Of a DNA stretch of 64,000 bases, positions 49,629-58,023 are shown one piece after another. Under the pieces are notes generated by a model. The model was given only the letters and a program-made list of their open reading frames with translations. It was not told where the DNA came from and did not search any database. Positions within the stretch are counted from its first letter, which is position 1; each line of letters starts with the position of its first letter. The DNA comes from Streptomyces kanamyceticus (GTDB lineage: Bacteria; Actinomycetota; Actinomycetes; Streptomycetales; Streptomycetaceae): the NCBI RefSeq assembly GCF_008704495.1, contig NZ_CP023699.1, positions 5,208,001-5,272,000 of the forward strand. The letters are read 5' to 3'. A program made the position numbers and the translations under genes.

Positions 49629-51107
49629 ATGGGGTCGGAGCCGATCCGCCGCTGGGAATCGGGCGCGCTCGCGCATGCCGTGTCGGACCCTTTCGGTCAG
49701 GGCCCGCTGCCCTGGCTGCGCGGACCCGAGCACTACTTCGACGACACCGGGAAAGTCGTTCCCTGGTACATCGACCACGCCCCGGCCCCGGGCGCGAACA
49801 TCCCGGCCCCCCGCACCGGCGGCCCGCGCAACGCGGACGACGTGCACTGCCAGATCAAGGGCTTCACCTCCACCGGCGCCGCCGCCCCCGGCGAGGCGAT
49901 CGACTTCCACGTCACGGTGGACCCGCCCCAGCAGTTCAGCGTCGACATCTACCGGATCGGGCACTACGGAGGGGACGGCGCCAGCAAGATCACCACGAGC
50001 CCCCGGCTCTCCGGCATCGTCCAGCCCGCCCCGCTCACCGCCGACCGCACGGTCTCCTGCCACCACTGGTGGCTCTCCTGGCGCCTGCAGATCCCGAGCT
50101 ACTGGAACATCGGGGCGTACGTGGCCGTGCTCACGACCGCCGACGGGTACCGCTCGCACGTCCCCTTCACGGTCCGCGACAACCACCCCGCCGACCTCCT
50201 GCTGCTCCTGCCGGACATCACCTGGCAGGCGTACAACCTCTACCCGGAGGACGGCCGCACGGGCGCCAGCCTCTACCACGCGTGGGACGAGCGGGGCGGC
50301 CTCGTCGGAGAGGGCGAGGCGGCCGTCACGGTCTCCTTCGACCGTCCGTACGCGGGCGCGGGACTGCCCCTGCACGTGGGCCACGCCTACGACTTCATCC
50401 GCTGGGCCGAGCGCTACGGCTACGACCTGGCGTACGCCGACGCCCGCGACCTGCACGCGGGCCGCATCGACCCCACGCGCTACCGCGGCCTCGTCTTCCC
50501 CGGCCACGACGAGTACTGGTCGCCGAGCATGCGCCGCACCACGGAGCTGGCCCGCGAGCACGGCACGTCCCTGGTCTTCCTCTCCGCCAACACCATGTAC
50601 TGGCAGGTGGAGCTGGGCCCCTCGCCGTCCGGCGTCGAGGACCGGCTGCTCACCTGCCGCAAGCGCCGGGGCCCCGGCCGCCCCGCCCTCTGGCGCGAGC
50701 AGGACAGGGCGGAGCAGCAGCTGCTCGGCATCCAGTACGCGGGCCGGGTCCCCGAGCCGGGGCCCCTCGTCGTCCGCAACGCCGACCACTGGCTGTGGGA
50801 GGCGACGGGCGCGCACGAGGGCGATGAGATCGAGGGCCTGGTCGCGGGCGAGGCCGACCGCTACTACCCGCGTACGCCGCTCCCGGAGCACCAGGGCCGC
50901 ATGCTGCTCGCCCACTCCCCGTACACGGACACGGAGGGAGCGACGCGCCACCAGGAGTCGTCGCTCTACCGCGCCCCGTCGGGCGCCCTGGTCTTCGCGT
51001 CGGGCACCTTCGCCTGGTCACCGGCGCTCGACCGCCCGGGCCACGTGGACACCCGCGTCCAGCGGGCCACGGCCAACCTCCTGGACCGCATCTGCAAGCG
51101 GGACTGA
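49629..51107 (+). CDS. N,N-dimethylformamidase beta-subunit-like protein
   Basis: A 492-residue protein. An N-terminal beta domain (GEAIDFHVTVDPPQQFSVDI, YRIGHYGGDGASKI) and a central Rossmann-like domain (LLLLPDITWQAYNLYPEDG, then YRGLVFPGHDEYWSPSMRRT) match the large-subunit domain of N,N-dimethylformamidase. The enzyme's small subunit is absent, so formamide hydrolysis is unproven; many actinobacterial homologues are uncharacterised. There is no signal peptide. ATG 49629 follows GGGAGGGG. It is upstream of purC by 109 bp. Confidence 0.85.
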   Translation: MGSEPIRRWESGALAHAVSDPFGQGPLPWLRGPEHYFDDTGKVVPWYIDHAPAPGANIPAPRTGGPRNADDVHCQIKGFTSTGAAAPGEAIDFHVTVDPPQQFSVDIYRIGHYGGDGASKITTSPRLSGIVQPAPLTADRTVSCHHWWLSWRLQIPSYWNIGAYVAVLTTADGYRSHVPFTVRDNHPADLLLLLPDITWQAYNLYPEDGRTGASLYHAWDERGGLVGEGEAAVTVSFDRPYAGAGLPLHVGHAYDFIRWAERYGYDLAYADARDLHAGRIDPTRYRGLVFPGHDEYWSPSMRRTTELAREHGTSLVFLSANTMYWQVELGPSPSGVEDRLLTCRKRRGPGRPALWREQDRAEQQLLGIQYAGRVPEPGPLVVRNADHWLWEATGAHEGDEIEGLVAGEADRYYPRTPLPEHQGRMLLAHSPYTDTEGATRHQESSLYRAPSGALVFASGTFAWSPALDRPGHVDTRVQRATANLLDRICKRD

Positions 51108-51216
51108 TCCTTCCGCCCGACCACCCCACCCAACCTCTGGCCCCAACCCCTGGCCAAGACCACGCTCCCGATACGGGAGAATCGAAAGCACTTGGCCAGA
51201 ACCACGGGGAGGAACC

Positions 51217-52113
51217 GTGTCCGGATTCGTAGAAAAGCCCGAGCCTCTTGAGGTTCCGGGCCTGGTCCACCTCCACACCGGCAAGGTGCGCGAGCTGTAC
51301 CAGAACGAGGCGGGCGAGCTCGTCATGGTCGCCAGCGACCGCCTCTCCGCCTATGACTGGGTGCTGCCCTCGGAGATCCCCGACAAGGGCCGCGTCCTGA
51401 CCCAGCTCTCCCTGTGGTGGTTCGACCAGCTCGCGGACCTCGTCCCCAACCACGTGCTCTCCACGGACCTCCCGGCGGGCGCCCCCGCCGACTGGGCGGG
51501 CCGCACCCTCGTGTGCAAGTCCCTGGAGATGGTCCCGGTCGAGTGCGTCGCCCGCGGCTACCTCACGGGCTCGGGCCTCCTGGAGTACGACGAGTCCCGC
51601 ACCGTCTGCGGCCTCGCGCTCCCCGAGGGCCTGGTCGACGGCTCGGAGCTGCCCGCGCCGATCTTCACGCCCGCCGCGAAGGCCGCCGTCGGCGAGCACG
51701 ACGAGAACGTGTCGTACGAGGAGGTCGCCCGCCAGGTCGGCGCGGAGACCGCCGCCCAGCTGCGTCAGACGACCCTCGCCGTCTACGGCCGTGCCCTGGA
51801 CGTCGCGCGCGAGCGCGGCCTGATCCTCGCGGACACGAAGTTCGAGTTCGGCTTCGAGGGCGAACGGCTGATCCTCGCCGACGAGGTCCTGACCCCGGAC
51901 TCCTCCCGCTTCTGGCCCGCGGACCTGTGGGAGCCGGGCCACGCCCAGCCCTCCTACGACAAGCAGTTCGTGCGGAACTGGCTGACCTCGCCCGCCTCGG
52001 GCTGGGACCGCAAGAGCGAGCAGCCGCCGCCCGCGCTGCCGCAGGACGTGGTGGACGCCACCCGCGCCAAGTACATCGAGGCGTACGAGCGCCTGACCGG
52101 CACCGCCTGGTAG
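51217..52113 (+). CDS. purC: SAICAR synthetase
   Basis: A 298-residue enzyme that joins CAIR and aspartate with ATP in purine synthesis. HTGKVRELYQN, MVASDRLSAYDWVLPSEIPD, VECVARGYLTGSGLLEYDES and ILADTKFEFGFEGERLILAD are the canonical blocks. GTG 51217 has GGGGAGGAA upstream. It is longer than the ~240-residue bacterial type, as in actinobacteria and yeast. A strong terminator follows. Confidence 0.97.
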   Translation: MSGFVEKPEPLEVPGLVHLHTGKVRELYQNEAGELVMVASDRLSAYDWVLPSEIPDKGRVLTQLSLWWFDQLADLVPNHVLSTDLPAGAPADWAGRTLVCKSLEMVPVECVARGYLTGSGLLEYDESRTVCGLALPEGLVDGSELPAPIFTPAAKAAVGEHDENVSYEEVARQVGAETAAQLRQTTLAVYGRALDVARERGLILADTKFEFGFEGERLILADEVLTPDSSRFWPADLWEPGHAQPSYDKQFVRNWLTSPASGWDRKSEQPPPALPQDVVDATRAKYIEAYERLTGTAW

Positions 52114-52127
52114 CCGGCACACGAAGA

Positions 52128-52154
52128 AGGCCCCGGTCCACAGGACCGGGGCCT
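52128..52154. terminator. Hairpin terminator between purC and tRNA-Gly
   Basis: A 12-bp perfect stem, AGGCCCCGGTCC with GGACCGGGGCCT, followed by TTTC on the plus strand. It serves purC and, from the other side, the minus-strand tRNA. The stem is almost the same as that at 56000. Confidence 0.88.
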
Positions 52155-52160
52155 TTCATC

Positions 52161-52236
52161 TGGAGCGGACGACCAGGTTCGAACTGGCGACCTCAACCTT
52201 GGCAAGGTTGCGCTCTACCAACTGAGCTACGTCCGC
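52161..52236 (-). tRNA. tRNA-Gly(GCC), copy 1
   Basis: 76 nt including an encoded CCA. The acceptor GCGGACG pairs with CGTCCGC, the anticodon loop is TTGCCAA (GCC) and the T loop GTTCGAA is canonical. The D loop has the normal TTGG. A close copy lies at 56033. Confidence 0.95.
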
Positions 52237-52259
52237 AGTGCGCCGCAGCGCGAGGCCAA

Positions 52260-52868
52260 CTATACCCAACCTCGCTCGCGTGCGAGACGCACTGCCGCAT
52301 GACGGTTCTCGGCACCGACTTTGGTGGCCGCCGCCGAGAGGTAGTTGCGGACGGTTCCCTGGGAGAGCGCGGCGCGTTCGGCGATCTCCGCGACGGGCGC
52401 GCCGTCGGCGGCGAGTTCGAGCACCTCGGCCTCGCGGGCGGTCAGCGGCGAGTCCCCGGCGGAGATCGCGTCGGCCGCCAACTCCGGGTCCACATAACGG
52501 TTTCCGGCATGTACGGAGCGGATGATCTCGGCGAGTTTCTGGGCGCTCACGGTCTTCGGCACGAAGCCGCGCACGCCCACCGCGAGGGCCCGCTTGAGAT
52601 GTCCCGGTCTGCCATGACTCGTCACGATCATGGTCCGGCACTCGGGGAGTTCGTCGCGCAGGGATGTGGCCACACTCACACCGTCGGCGCCCGGCATCTC
52701 CAGATCGAGCACCGCGACATCGGGCCGGTGTGCCCGCGCCATGGCGAGCGCCTCGGGCCCGGTCGCCGCCTCCGCGACGACCACGAGGTCGTCCTCCAGG
52801 GCGAGCAGCGCGGCGAGGGCGCCCCGAATCAGATGCTCGTCGTCGGCGAGCAGCACGCGCAGGCTCAC
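52260..52868 (-). CDS. NarL-type response regulator
   Basis: A 202-residue protein: a receiver with acidic pair DD at 9-10, phosphoacceptor Asp55 in VAVLDLEMPG and Lys in FVPK near 105, then a LuxR-type HTH (LTAREAEVLELAADGAPVAE, LSQGTVRNYLSAAATKVGAE). GTG 52868 overlaps the kinase stop (GTGA). It is the DesR-like partner of the kinase and is expected to control the ABC exporter genes upstream in the operon. Confidence 0.94.
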   Translation of the reverse strand: MSLRVLLADDEHLIRGALAALLALEDDLVVVAEAATGPEALAMARAHRPDVAVLDLEMPGADGVSVATSLRDELPECRTMIVTSHGRPGHLKRALAVGVRGFVPKTVSAQKLAEIIRSVHAGNRYVDPELAADAISAGDSPLTAREAEVLELAADGAPVAEIAERAALSQGTVRNYLSAAATKVGAENRHAAVRLARERGWV

Positions 52869-54124
52869 AGCAGCACCTCTTTCTCGCGGGGATTCTCGGC
52901 CCCCGCGCGGGGCAGCGGCACCTCGGCGCTGAGCCGGAACCGCCCGCCTTCGCACGTGAAGTCCAGGGTCCCGTCCACCGCGGCGAGCCGTTCCCTGAGC
53001 CCGGCGAGCCCGGAACCCGTGCCGGGCACGGACACCTCGGGCACCCCGTCGTTCTCGACGACCAACGTCGTACGCTCCCGCGTCACCGCGAGCGTGATGT
53101 CGCAGTTCGCCGCGTCCCCGTGCCGCAGCACGTTCGTCGCGGCCTCCCGCACGACCCAGCCGAGTGCCGACTGCACGGGGGCGGGCAGCCCCGCGGCGGA
53201 CCCCGTCACCCGGCAGGTGATCCCGGCCGCCTCCAACACGCCCTGTGCGCCGATCAGTTCCACCCCGAGCTCCACATCCCGGTAGCCCCGCACCAGTTCC
53301 CGCACCTCCCGCTGCGACTCCTGCGCGATCCGCTGCACCTCGACCATCTGGTCGACGGCCTCGGGCCGTCCGCGCCGGGCGAGCTGCACCGCGAGCTCGC
53401 TCTTGAGCGCGATGACCGCGAGGTTGCGGCCCATCACGTCGTGCATGTCACGGCCGAACCGCAGCCGCTCCTCGGCGACCGCGAGCCGCGACTCGACCTC
53501 GCGGGCCCGGTCGACCTCCCACATGACGGAGAGGGTCCAGGCGCCGCAGCGCGAGGAGAGCAGCGTCATGAGTCCGGCGACGCCGATGAGCGACGCGAAC
53601 GCCGCGAGCTGTCCGCCGGGCGTCCCGACGGCGGCGAAGGCGCCCACGATCGCGGCGTCGAGCAGCGCGAAGCGGGCGAGGAAGGTCCGGATGGGCACGG
53701 CGAAGGCGAGCGACTGGCCGAGCGGAACCACCAGGTACAGAACGGTGAGGCCCAGCACGCCTTCCTTGAGGCCGCCGGTCCACTGGAGGGCGAGAGCGAG
53801 CCCCACCGCGACGGCCAGGAGCGCGCACGTCACGGCGAGGTCGCGGCGCGGCAGCTCGGTCCGGTTCAGATAGTGGTCGACCGACCGCCGCACCGTACGG
53901 TTCGCGTGCACGCTCTGCGCGGCGGCGACGGCGATCAGCGACCAGCCGAGGACCTGCGCGGACGTCTCGTGCCGCAGACCCACGCTGAGCGGTACCGAGT
54001 TCCAGCTGAGGAAGAAGATCCACGGCATGGCGTGCCACATGGCCATGCTCTGGAACTCGACCTTCTCGATCTTGCTGCGGTCGTGCCAGCCACGCTGCCA
54101 CGCCCGCATCCGGCCGAGTAGCAC
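52865..54124 (-). CDS. DesK-like sensor histidine kinase
   Basis: A 419-residue protein with about six helices in the N-terminal half, a HisKA_3 phosphoacceptor block, RLRFGRDMHDVMGRNLAVIA (His228), and an ATPase domain with VREAATNVLRHGDA and GSGLAGLRERL. GTG 54124 is the first start; ATG 54109 is an alternative with better spacing. The genes run ABC ATPase, permease, kinase, regulator, the arrangement of systems that sense cell-envelope stress or drugs. Confidence 0.92.
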   Translation of the reverse strand: MLLGRMRAWQRGWHDRSKIEKVEFQSMAMWHAMPWIFFLSWNSVPLSVGLRHETSAQVLGWSLIAVAAAQSVHANRTVRRSVDHYLNRTELPRRDLAVTCALLAVAVGLALALQWTGGLKEGVLGLTVLYLVVPLGQSLAFAVPIRTFLARFALLDAAIVGAFAAVGTPGGQLAAFASLIGVAGLMTLLSSRCGAWTLSVMWEVDRAREVESRLAVAEERLRFGRDMHDVMGRNLAVIALKSELAVQLARRGRPEAVDQMVEVQRIAQESQREVRELVRGYRDVELGVELIGAQGVLEAAGITCRVTGSAAGLPAPVQSALGWVVREAATNVLRHGDAANCDITLAVTRERTTLVVENDGVPEVSVPGTGSGLAGLRERLAAVDGTLDFTCEGGRFRLSAEVPLPRAGAENPREKEVLL

Positions 54125-54139
54125 TCTCCTGCGCCTCCC

Positions 54140-54922
54140 TCAGTGCCGCGGTTCCCAGCGGAACCACCGTCGTACAGCAAACACGGAGAGCAGGGTCCAG
54201 GCCACCGTGGTGGCCACGGCGGTCAGCACGTCCCCGGTCGAGAGGTGCCCGGCCCAGCCGCCGCGGATCAGCTCGATGACCGACGAGAGCGGGAGCAGTT
54301 CGGCGACCGCCGCGACCTTGTCGGGCATGACCTCGAACGGGATGAAGAGCCCGGAACCGATCATCGACAGGAAGATCATCGGCATGGCCAGGACCTGCGC
54401 CGACTCGATGGACTGGGCGAAGCTCCCGGTGACGGCCGCCAGCGCGGCGAACATCACCAGGCCCGCGGCGATGCCGAGTACGACGAGGTGCGGCGCGCTC
54501 GGCGCCCCCGCGTCCAGGAGCGCCACGCAGCCCACGATGAGGACCAGGGACTGCACGATCCCGATGACGACCGACGGCAGTGCGGCGCCCACCAGGATCT
54601 CGTGGTCGCGCAGCTCGCCGGTGCGCAGCCGCTTCAGTACGAGTTCCTCGCGCCGGGCCACGTAGACGGCGGTCAGCGCGGAGTACACGGCGAAGAGCAG
54701 CGAGAAGCCGAGGGCGCTCGGCAGCACGACGGTGCCGACGGAGAGCCCGGTGCCCTTGAGGTCCATGCCTTCGGCGGCCTGCTTCATGCTGAGCGGGATG
54801 ATGAACGGCACGAACAGTGCCGCGAACAGGGTCCCCTTGCTCCGCCCGAGCAAGGTCAGCTCGGCGCGGGCGAGCGCCCCCATCCGGCCCATCGGGGTCG
54901 TGGTCACGGCCACCGTGCTCAT
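54140..54922 (-). CDS. ABC-2 type transporter permease
   Basis: A 260-residue protein with six helices (GTLFAALFVPFIIPLSMKQA, LLFAVYSALTAVYVARREEL, AMPMIFLSMIGSGLFIPFEV). It is the membrane subunit of an exporter with the adjacent ATPase, and ATG 54922 overlaps that gene's stop by ATGA. The substrate is unknown. Confidence 0.92.
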   Translation of the reverse strand: MSTVAVTTTPMGRMGALARAELTLLGRSKGTLFAALFVPFIIPLSMKQAAEGMDLKGTGLSVGTVVLPSALGFSLLFAVYSALTAVYVARREELVLKRLRTGELRDHEILVGAALPSVVIGIVQSLVLIVGCVALLDAGAPSAPHLVVLGIAAGLVMFAALAAVTGSFAQSIESAQVLAMPMIFLSMIGSGLFIPFEVMPDKVAAVAELLPLSSVIELIRGGWAGHLSTGDVLTAVATTVAWTLLSVFAVRRWFRWEPRH

Positions 54923-55890
54923 ACCGCCATCTCCTTCTCGGTGCGGCGCCCCGCGGGCCCCTCGTCCGTTCCGTCCTGCGCCTCCTTGGCGATCCGCAGG
55001 AACGCCTCCTCCAACGTGGCCGTCCGTACGTCGAGGGAGCCAAGCTCGACCCGGGCGTCGCGGGCCCACAACAGCAGCCCCGTGGCGGCCCGTTGCAGTT
55101 CGTCCGTACGCAGCTGGACCCGGCGCCCGACCGTCTCGTGCCCGCTCACGCCGAGCTCGGCGAGCGGCGGCAGGTCGCCGACGAAGTACCCGTCGGGCAG
55201 TTCGAAGGAGATGTGCGAGGGCTGCGCGGCGACCACGTCGGCGACGCGTCCCTCGGCGGCGATGCGGCCCTCGTGCAGGATGGCGAGCCGCTCGGCGAGC
55301 TCCTCGGCCTCTTCGAGGTAGTGCGTGGTGAGCAGCACGGTCGTGCCGTTGTCGCGCAGTTGGCGGACCAGCTCCCAGGTCTCGCGCCGTCCTTCGGCGT
55401 CGAGTCCGGTGGTGGGCTCGTCGAGGAAGAGCACCTCGGGCCGTCCCAGGAGCGCCATGGCGAGGTCGAGGCGGCGCTTCTCACCGCCGGAGAGCTGCTT
55501 CACGCGGACGCCGGAGCGCTTGGCGATCCCGACGATCTCCAGGGCCTCCGCGACGGGCCGGGCGCCGCTGGTGCAGCCCGCCCACATCCGCGCGGTCTCG
55601 GCGACCGTCAACTCAGCGGGGAATCCGCCCTCCTGGAGCATGACGCCGATGCGCGGGCGGACGGCGGCACGCTCGGTGTACGGGTCGTGTCCGAGCACCC
55701 GCACCCGCCCGGCGGCCGGTGCCGCGAGCCCTTCGAGGAGCTCGACGGTGGATGTCTTGCCCGCGCCGTTGGTGCCGAGCAGCGCGAAGAGCTCACCCCG
55801 TCCCACGGAGAAGGAAATCCCTCGTACCGCCTCGAAACCGCCCCCGTACACGCGCCGCAGATCGGTCACGTCGATCACTTGGTCAGTCAT
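54919..55890 (-). CDS. ABC transporter ATP-binding protein (drug-type exporter)
   Basis: A 323-residue ATPase: Walker A GTNGAGKTS at 39-47, LSGGEKRRLDLAMALLGRPE from 133, Walker B VLFLDEPTTGLD and switch THYLEE. A ~90-residue C-terminal extension ends with TLEEAFLRIA, the DrrA/NatA-type signature. It is the first gene of the four-gene operon. Confidence 0.94.
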   Translation of the reverse strand: MTDQVIDVTDLRRVYGGGFEAVRGISFSVGRGELFALLGTNGAGKTSTVELLEGLAAPAAGRVRVLGHDPYTERAAVRPRIGVMLQEGGFPAELTVAETARMWAGCTSGARPVAEALEIVGIAKRSGVRVKQLSGGEKRRLDLAMALLGRPEVLFLDEPTTGLDAEGRRETWELVRQLRDNGTTVLLTTHYLEEAEELAERLAILHEGRIAAEGRVADVVAAQPSHISFELPDGYFVGDLPPLAELGVSGHETVGRRVQLRTDELQRAATGLLLWARDARVELGSLDVRTATLEEAFLRIAKEAQDGTDEGPAGRRTEKEMAV

Positions 55891-55999
55891 GACTTCAGCG
55901 TCCCCCGGCCCGGTGGGCCCGAGCAGTGCGCGCTGTCATCGGCCCGCATGACAAATGTCAGAAGCGGCTGCACGGCGCGGACCTGTGGGGATACGAAGA

Positions 56000-56026
56000 A
56001 GGCCCCGGTCGAATCGACCGGGGCCT
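56000..56026. terminator. Hairpin terminator beside the second tRNA-Gly
   Basis: A 12-bp perfect stem, AGGCCCCGGTCG with CGACCGGGGCCT, loop AAT. On the minus strand it lies just beyond the tRNA 3' end. It is nearly the same as the hairpin at 52128. Confidence 0.87.
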
Positions 56027-56032
56027 CTCATC

Positions 56033-56108
56033 TGGAGCGAACGACGAGGTTCGAACTCGCGACCTCAACCTTGGCAAGGTTGCGCTCTACCAACTGAGCT
56101 ACGTTCGC
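56033..56108 (-). tRNA. tRNA-Gly(GCC), copy 2
   Basis: 76 nt with encoded CCA. It is identical to copy 1 except for compensated changes in the acceptor (GCGAACG/CGTTCGC) and T stem. The anticodon loop TTGCCAA and T loop GTTCGAA are unchanged. The pair plus the shared hairpins indicate a duplication. Confidence 0.95.
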
Positions 56109-56187
56109 ATTGCCTCCGACCAGCTCTCACTGATCGGCGCGGGCACCAGCCTACCGCAACCAGAGGACTGGTCCGTAGGCGATGCAG

Positions 56188-56259
56188 AGCGGGTGACAGG
56201 GATTGCACACTGCGCCTTCCCCCTGGAAGGGGGATGTTCTACTACTGAACTACACCCGC
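56188..56259 (-). tRNA. Atypical tRNA-Gly(UCC)
   Basis: 72 nt. The acceptor GCGGGTG/CACCCGC, D stem GTTC/GAAC and anticodon stem TCCCC/GGGGA are perfect, with loop CTTCCAG giving UCC. The D loop AGTAGTA lacks the GG at 18-19, and the T arm reads GCAGTGTGCAATCCCTGT with GTGC in place of the usual GTTC and a poor stem. No CCA is encoded. The same kinds of change mark the staphylococcal glycine tRNAs used for the cell-wall cross-bridge. It may be a functional non-translational tRNA or a decaying gene. Confidence 0.8.
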
Positions 56260-56382
56260 AAGACTCCGTGAGGTCCGGCCTTTCGGCCTTGCCCCTCGGC
56301 GTGCTCCAGACTTTAGCTGACCAGGAGGGGTGCAACGCAAGTCGGTTGTCGCGAGGGGCCGGGGACCGCGTGGAGCACGAGG

Positions 56383-56700
56383 TCAGTTGGCGGCCTCGAA
56401 GGCCTCGTAGACCTTCTTCGGGATGCGGCCGCGGGGCGGCACGTCCAGCTGGTTCGAGCGGGCCCAGGCGCGGACCGCGGAGGGGTCGGGGGTCACGGCT
56501 GTGTGCCGGAACACCTTCCCGGACTTCGACTGCTTGCGGGCCGCCTCCAGGTACGGGGCAAGTGCCGTGCGCAGTTTCTTGGCATTGGTTTGATTGAGGT
56601 CGATCTCGTACGACTTGCCGTCAAGACCGAAGGCGACCGTTTCCGCCGCTTCCCCGCCGTCGATGTCGTCAAAGACAGTGACTACGACACGCTGCGCCAC
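56383..56700 (-). CDS. lsrL: Lsr2-like nucleoid-associated protein
   Basis: A 105-residue protein. The N-terminal dimerisation domain contains VVVTVFDDIDGGEAAETVAF and SYEIDLNQTNAKKLRTAL; the C-terminal DNA-binding domain contains VRAWARSNQLDVPPRGRIPK, whose RGR (90-92) inserts into the minor groove of AT-rich DNA. Lsr2 proteins bridge DNA and silence acquired genes. Its position beside purSQL matches the second Lsr2-type gene of streptomycetes, hence the symbol. The upstream DNA is AT-rich for this genome, so self-binding is plausible. Confidence 0.92.
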   Translation of the reverse strand: MAQRVVVTVFDDIDGGEAAETVAFGLDGKSYEIDLNQTNAKKLRTALAPYLEAARKQSKSGKVFRHTAVTPDPSAVRAWARSNQLDVPPRGRIPKKVYEAFEAAN

Positions 56701-57064
56701 GAATATCGGTCCCTTCGTGCGGCCCGCCGCGTTGACGTGCGGCGATGCCGACTGTCCGGCTGTTTTGAGGCAAAGTATCGACTATTGCCATTTCCTTTGT
56801 ACAGTGCCCGGCATTGCATTGTGAAGCCCGCCCGAATATCTCGCGTGTCAGGGCTCAATGTCGATCCGTGATCTGGTCCGTGATCTTTTCCTGGATTCTT
56901 GGTGAAGGTGTCCTGTTCGAAACCTGTCCGGATGCCTGAACGTGACCGCCATCACGTAGGTTGCTACGAATCTACGCGAGTAGAAATTTTGTGCCGGTAG
57001 TCTGAAGGAACCTGCTCAGCACCATGCAAGCAGCACACGCCAGCACCACACACCGGGAGTGCCA
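56701..57064. promoter_or_regulatory. Divergent, AT-rich control region of lsrL and purSQL
   Basis: 364 bp without a gene. It is richer in A/T than any other stretch here, for example GTAGAAATTTTGTGCC at ~56980. Both promoters must lie in it, but I cannot assign -10/-35 boxes with confidence. No purine-riboswitch core was recognised. Confidence 0.55.
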
Positions 57065-57346
57065 GTGGCACGCGTCGTAGTCGACGTCATGCTCAAGCCG
57101 GAGATCCTCGACCCCCAGGGCCAGGCGGTGCAGCGTGCACTGCCGCGCCTCGGTTTCCAGGGCATCTCCGACGTACGTCAGGGAAAGCGCTTCGAGCTCG
57201 AGGTGGACGGGCCCGTCGATGACGCCGCCCTCGCCCGTATCCACGAGTTGGCGGAAACCTTCCTCGCCAACACGGTGATCGAGGACTTCGTCGTAAAGGT
57301 CGAAGACGCCGAAGGCGCCGAGAAGGTGGCGGGGTACGCGAAGTGA
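57065..57346 (+). CDS. purS: FGAM synthetase subunit PurS
   Basis: A 93-residue protein starting [20 protein letters not shown], with [19 protein letters not shown] and [20 protein letters not shown], the classic PurS sequence. It bridges PurL and PurQ in the formylglycinamidine synthetase complex. GTG 57065 is chosen because GGGAG is 6-7 bases away; GTG 57059 is too close. It overlaps purQ by GTGA. Confidence 0.96.
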   Translation: MARVVVDVMLKPEILDPQGQAVQRALPRLGFQGISDVRQGKRFELEVDGPVDDAALARIHELAETFLANTVIEDFVVKVEDAEGAEKVAGYAK

Positions 57347-58023
57347 CTGCCCGAATTGGAGTCGTCACTTTCCCGGGAACACTCGACGACCGCGACACCC
57401 AGCGCGCCGTCCGGGTCGCGGGCGCCGAAGCCGTGCCGCTCTGGCACAAGGACAAGGACCTCAAGCAGGTCGACGCCGTGGTGCTGCCCGGCGGTTTCTC
57501 CTACGGCGACTATCTGCGGGCCGGTGCCATCTCGCGTTTCTCCCCGGTGATGGAGTCCGTCATCGAGCAGGCGAAGGCCGGAATGCCGGTCCTCGGCATC
57601 TGCAACGGCTTCCAGGTGCTCACCGAGACGCACCTGCTGCCCGGCGCGATGCTGCGCAACAACCACCTGCACTTCATCTGCCGCGACCAGAAGCTGCGGG
57701 TCGAGTCGGACAGGACCGCCTGGACCGCCGACTACACCGTCGGCCAGGAGATCTCCGTCCCGCTGAAGAACATCGACGGACGGTACGTCGCCGACGAGCG
57801 GACCCTGGACATGCTGGAGGCCGAGGGCCGCGTCGCCTTCCGCTACCTGGACATGAACCCCAACGGCTCGCTCCGTGACATCGCGGGCGTCACCAACGAG
57901 GCTGGCAACGTCGTCGGCCTCATGCCGCACCCCGAGCACGCCGTGGAGCCGCTGGTCGGCACCGGCCGCACCGACGGCCTCGGATTCTTCACCTCGATCC
58001 TGAAGAAGCTGGTCAACGCATGA
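57343..58023 (+). CDS. purQ: FGAM synthetase glutaminase subunit PurQ
   Basis: A 226-residue class I glutamine amidotransferase. The nucleophile Cys87 lies in [10 protein letters not shown], and His196 and Glu198 in MPHPEHA complete the triad. It releases ammonia from glutamine for PurL. The GTG start overlaps purS, and the stop overlaps purL (ATGA), so the three are translationally coupled. Confidence 0.97.
   Translation: MTARIGVVTFPGTLDDRDTQRAVRVAGAEAVPLWHKDKDLKQVDAVVLPGGFSYGDYLRAGAISRFSPVMESVIEQAKAGMPVLGICNGFQVLTETHLLPGAMLRNNHLHFICRDQKLRVESDRTAWTADYTVGQEISVPLKNIDGRYVADERTLDMLEAEGRVAFRYLDMNPNGSLRDIAGVTNEAGNVVGLMPHPEHAVEPLVGTGRTDGLGFFTSILKKLVNA

Noticed and set aside
56701..57064. Purine riboswitch upstream of purS
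   Set aside because: No conserved three-way junction core was recognised, and actinobacteria rarely use this riboswitch.
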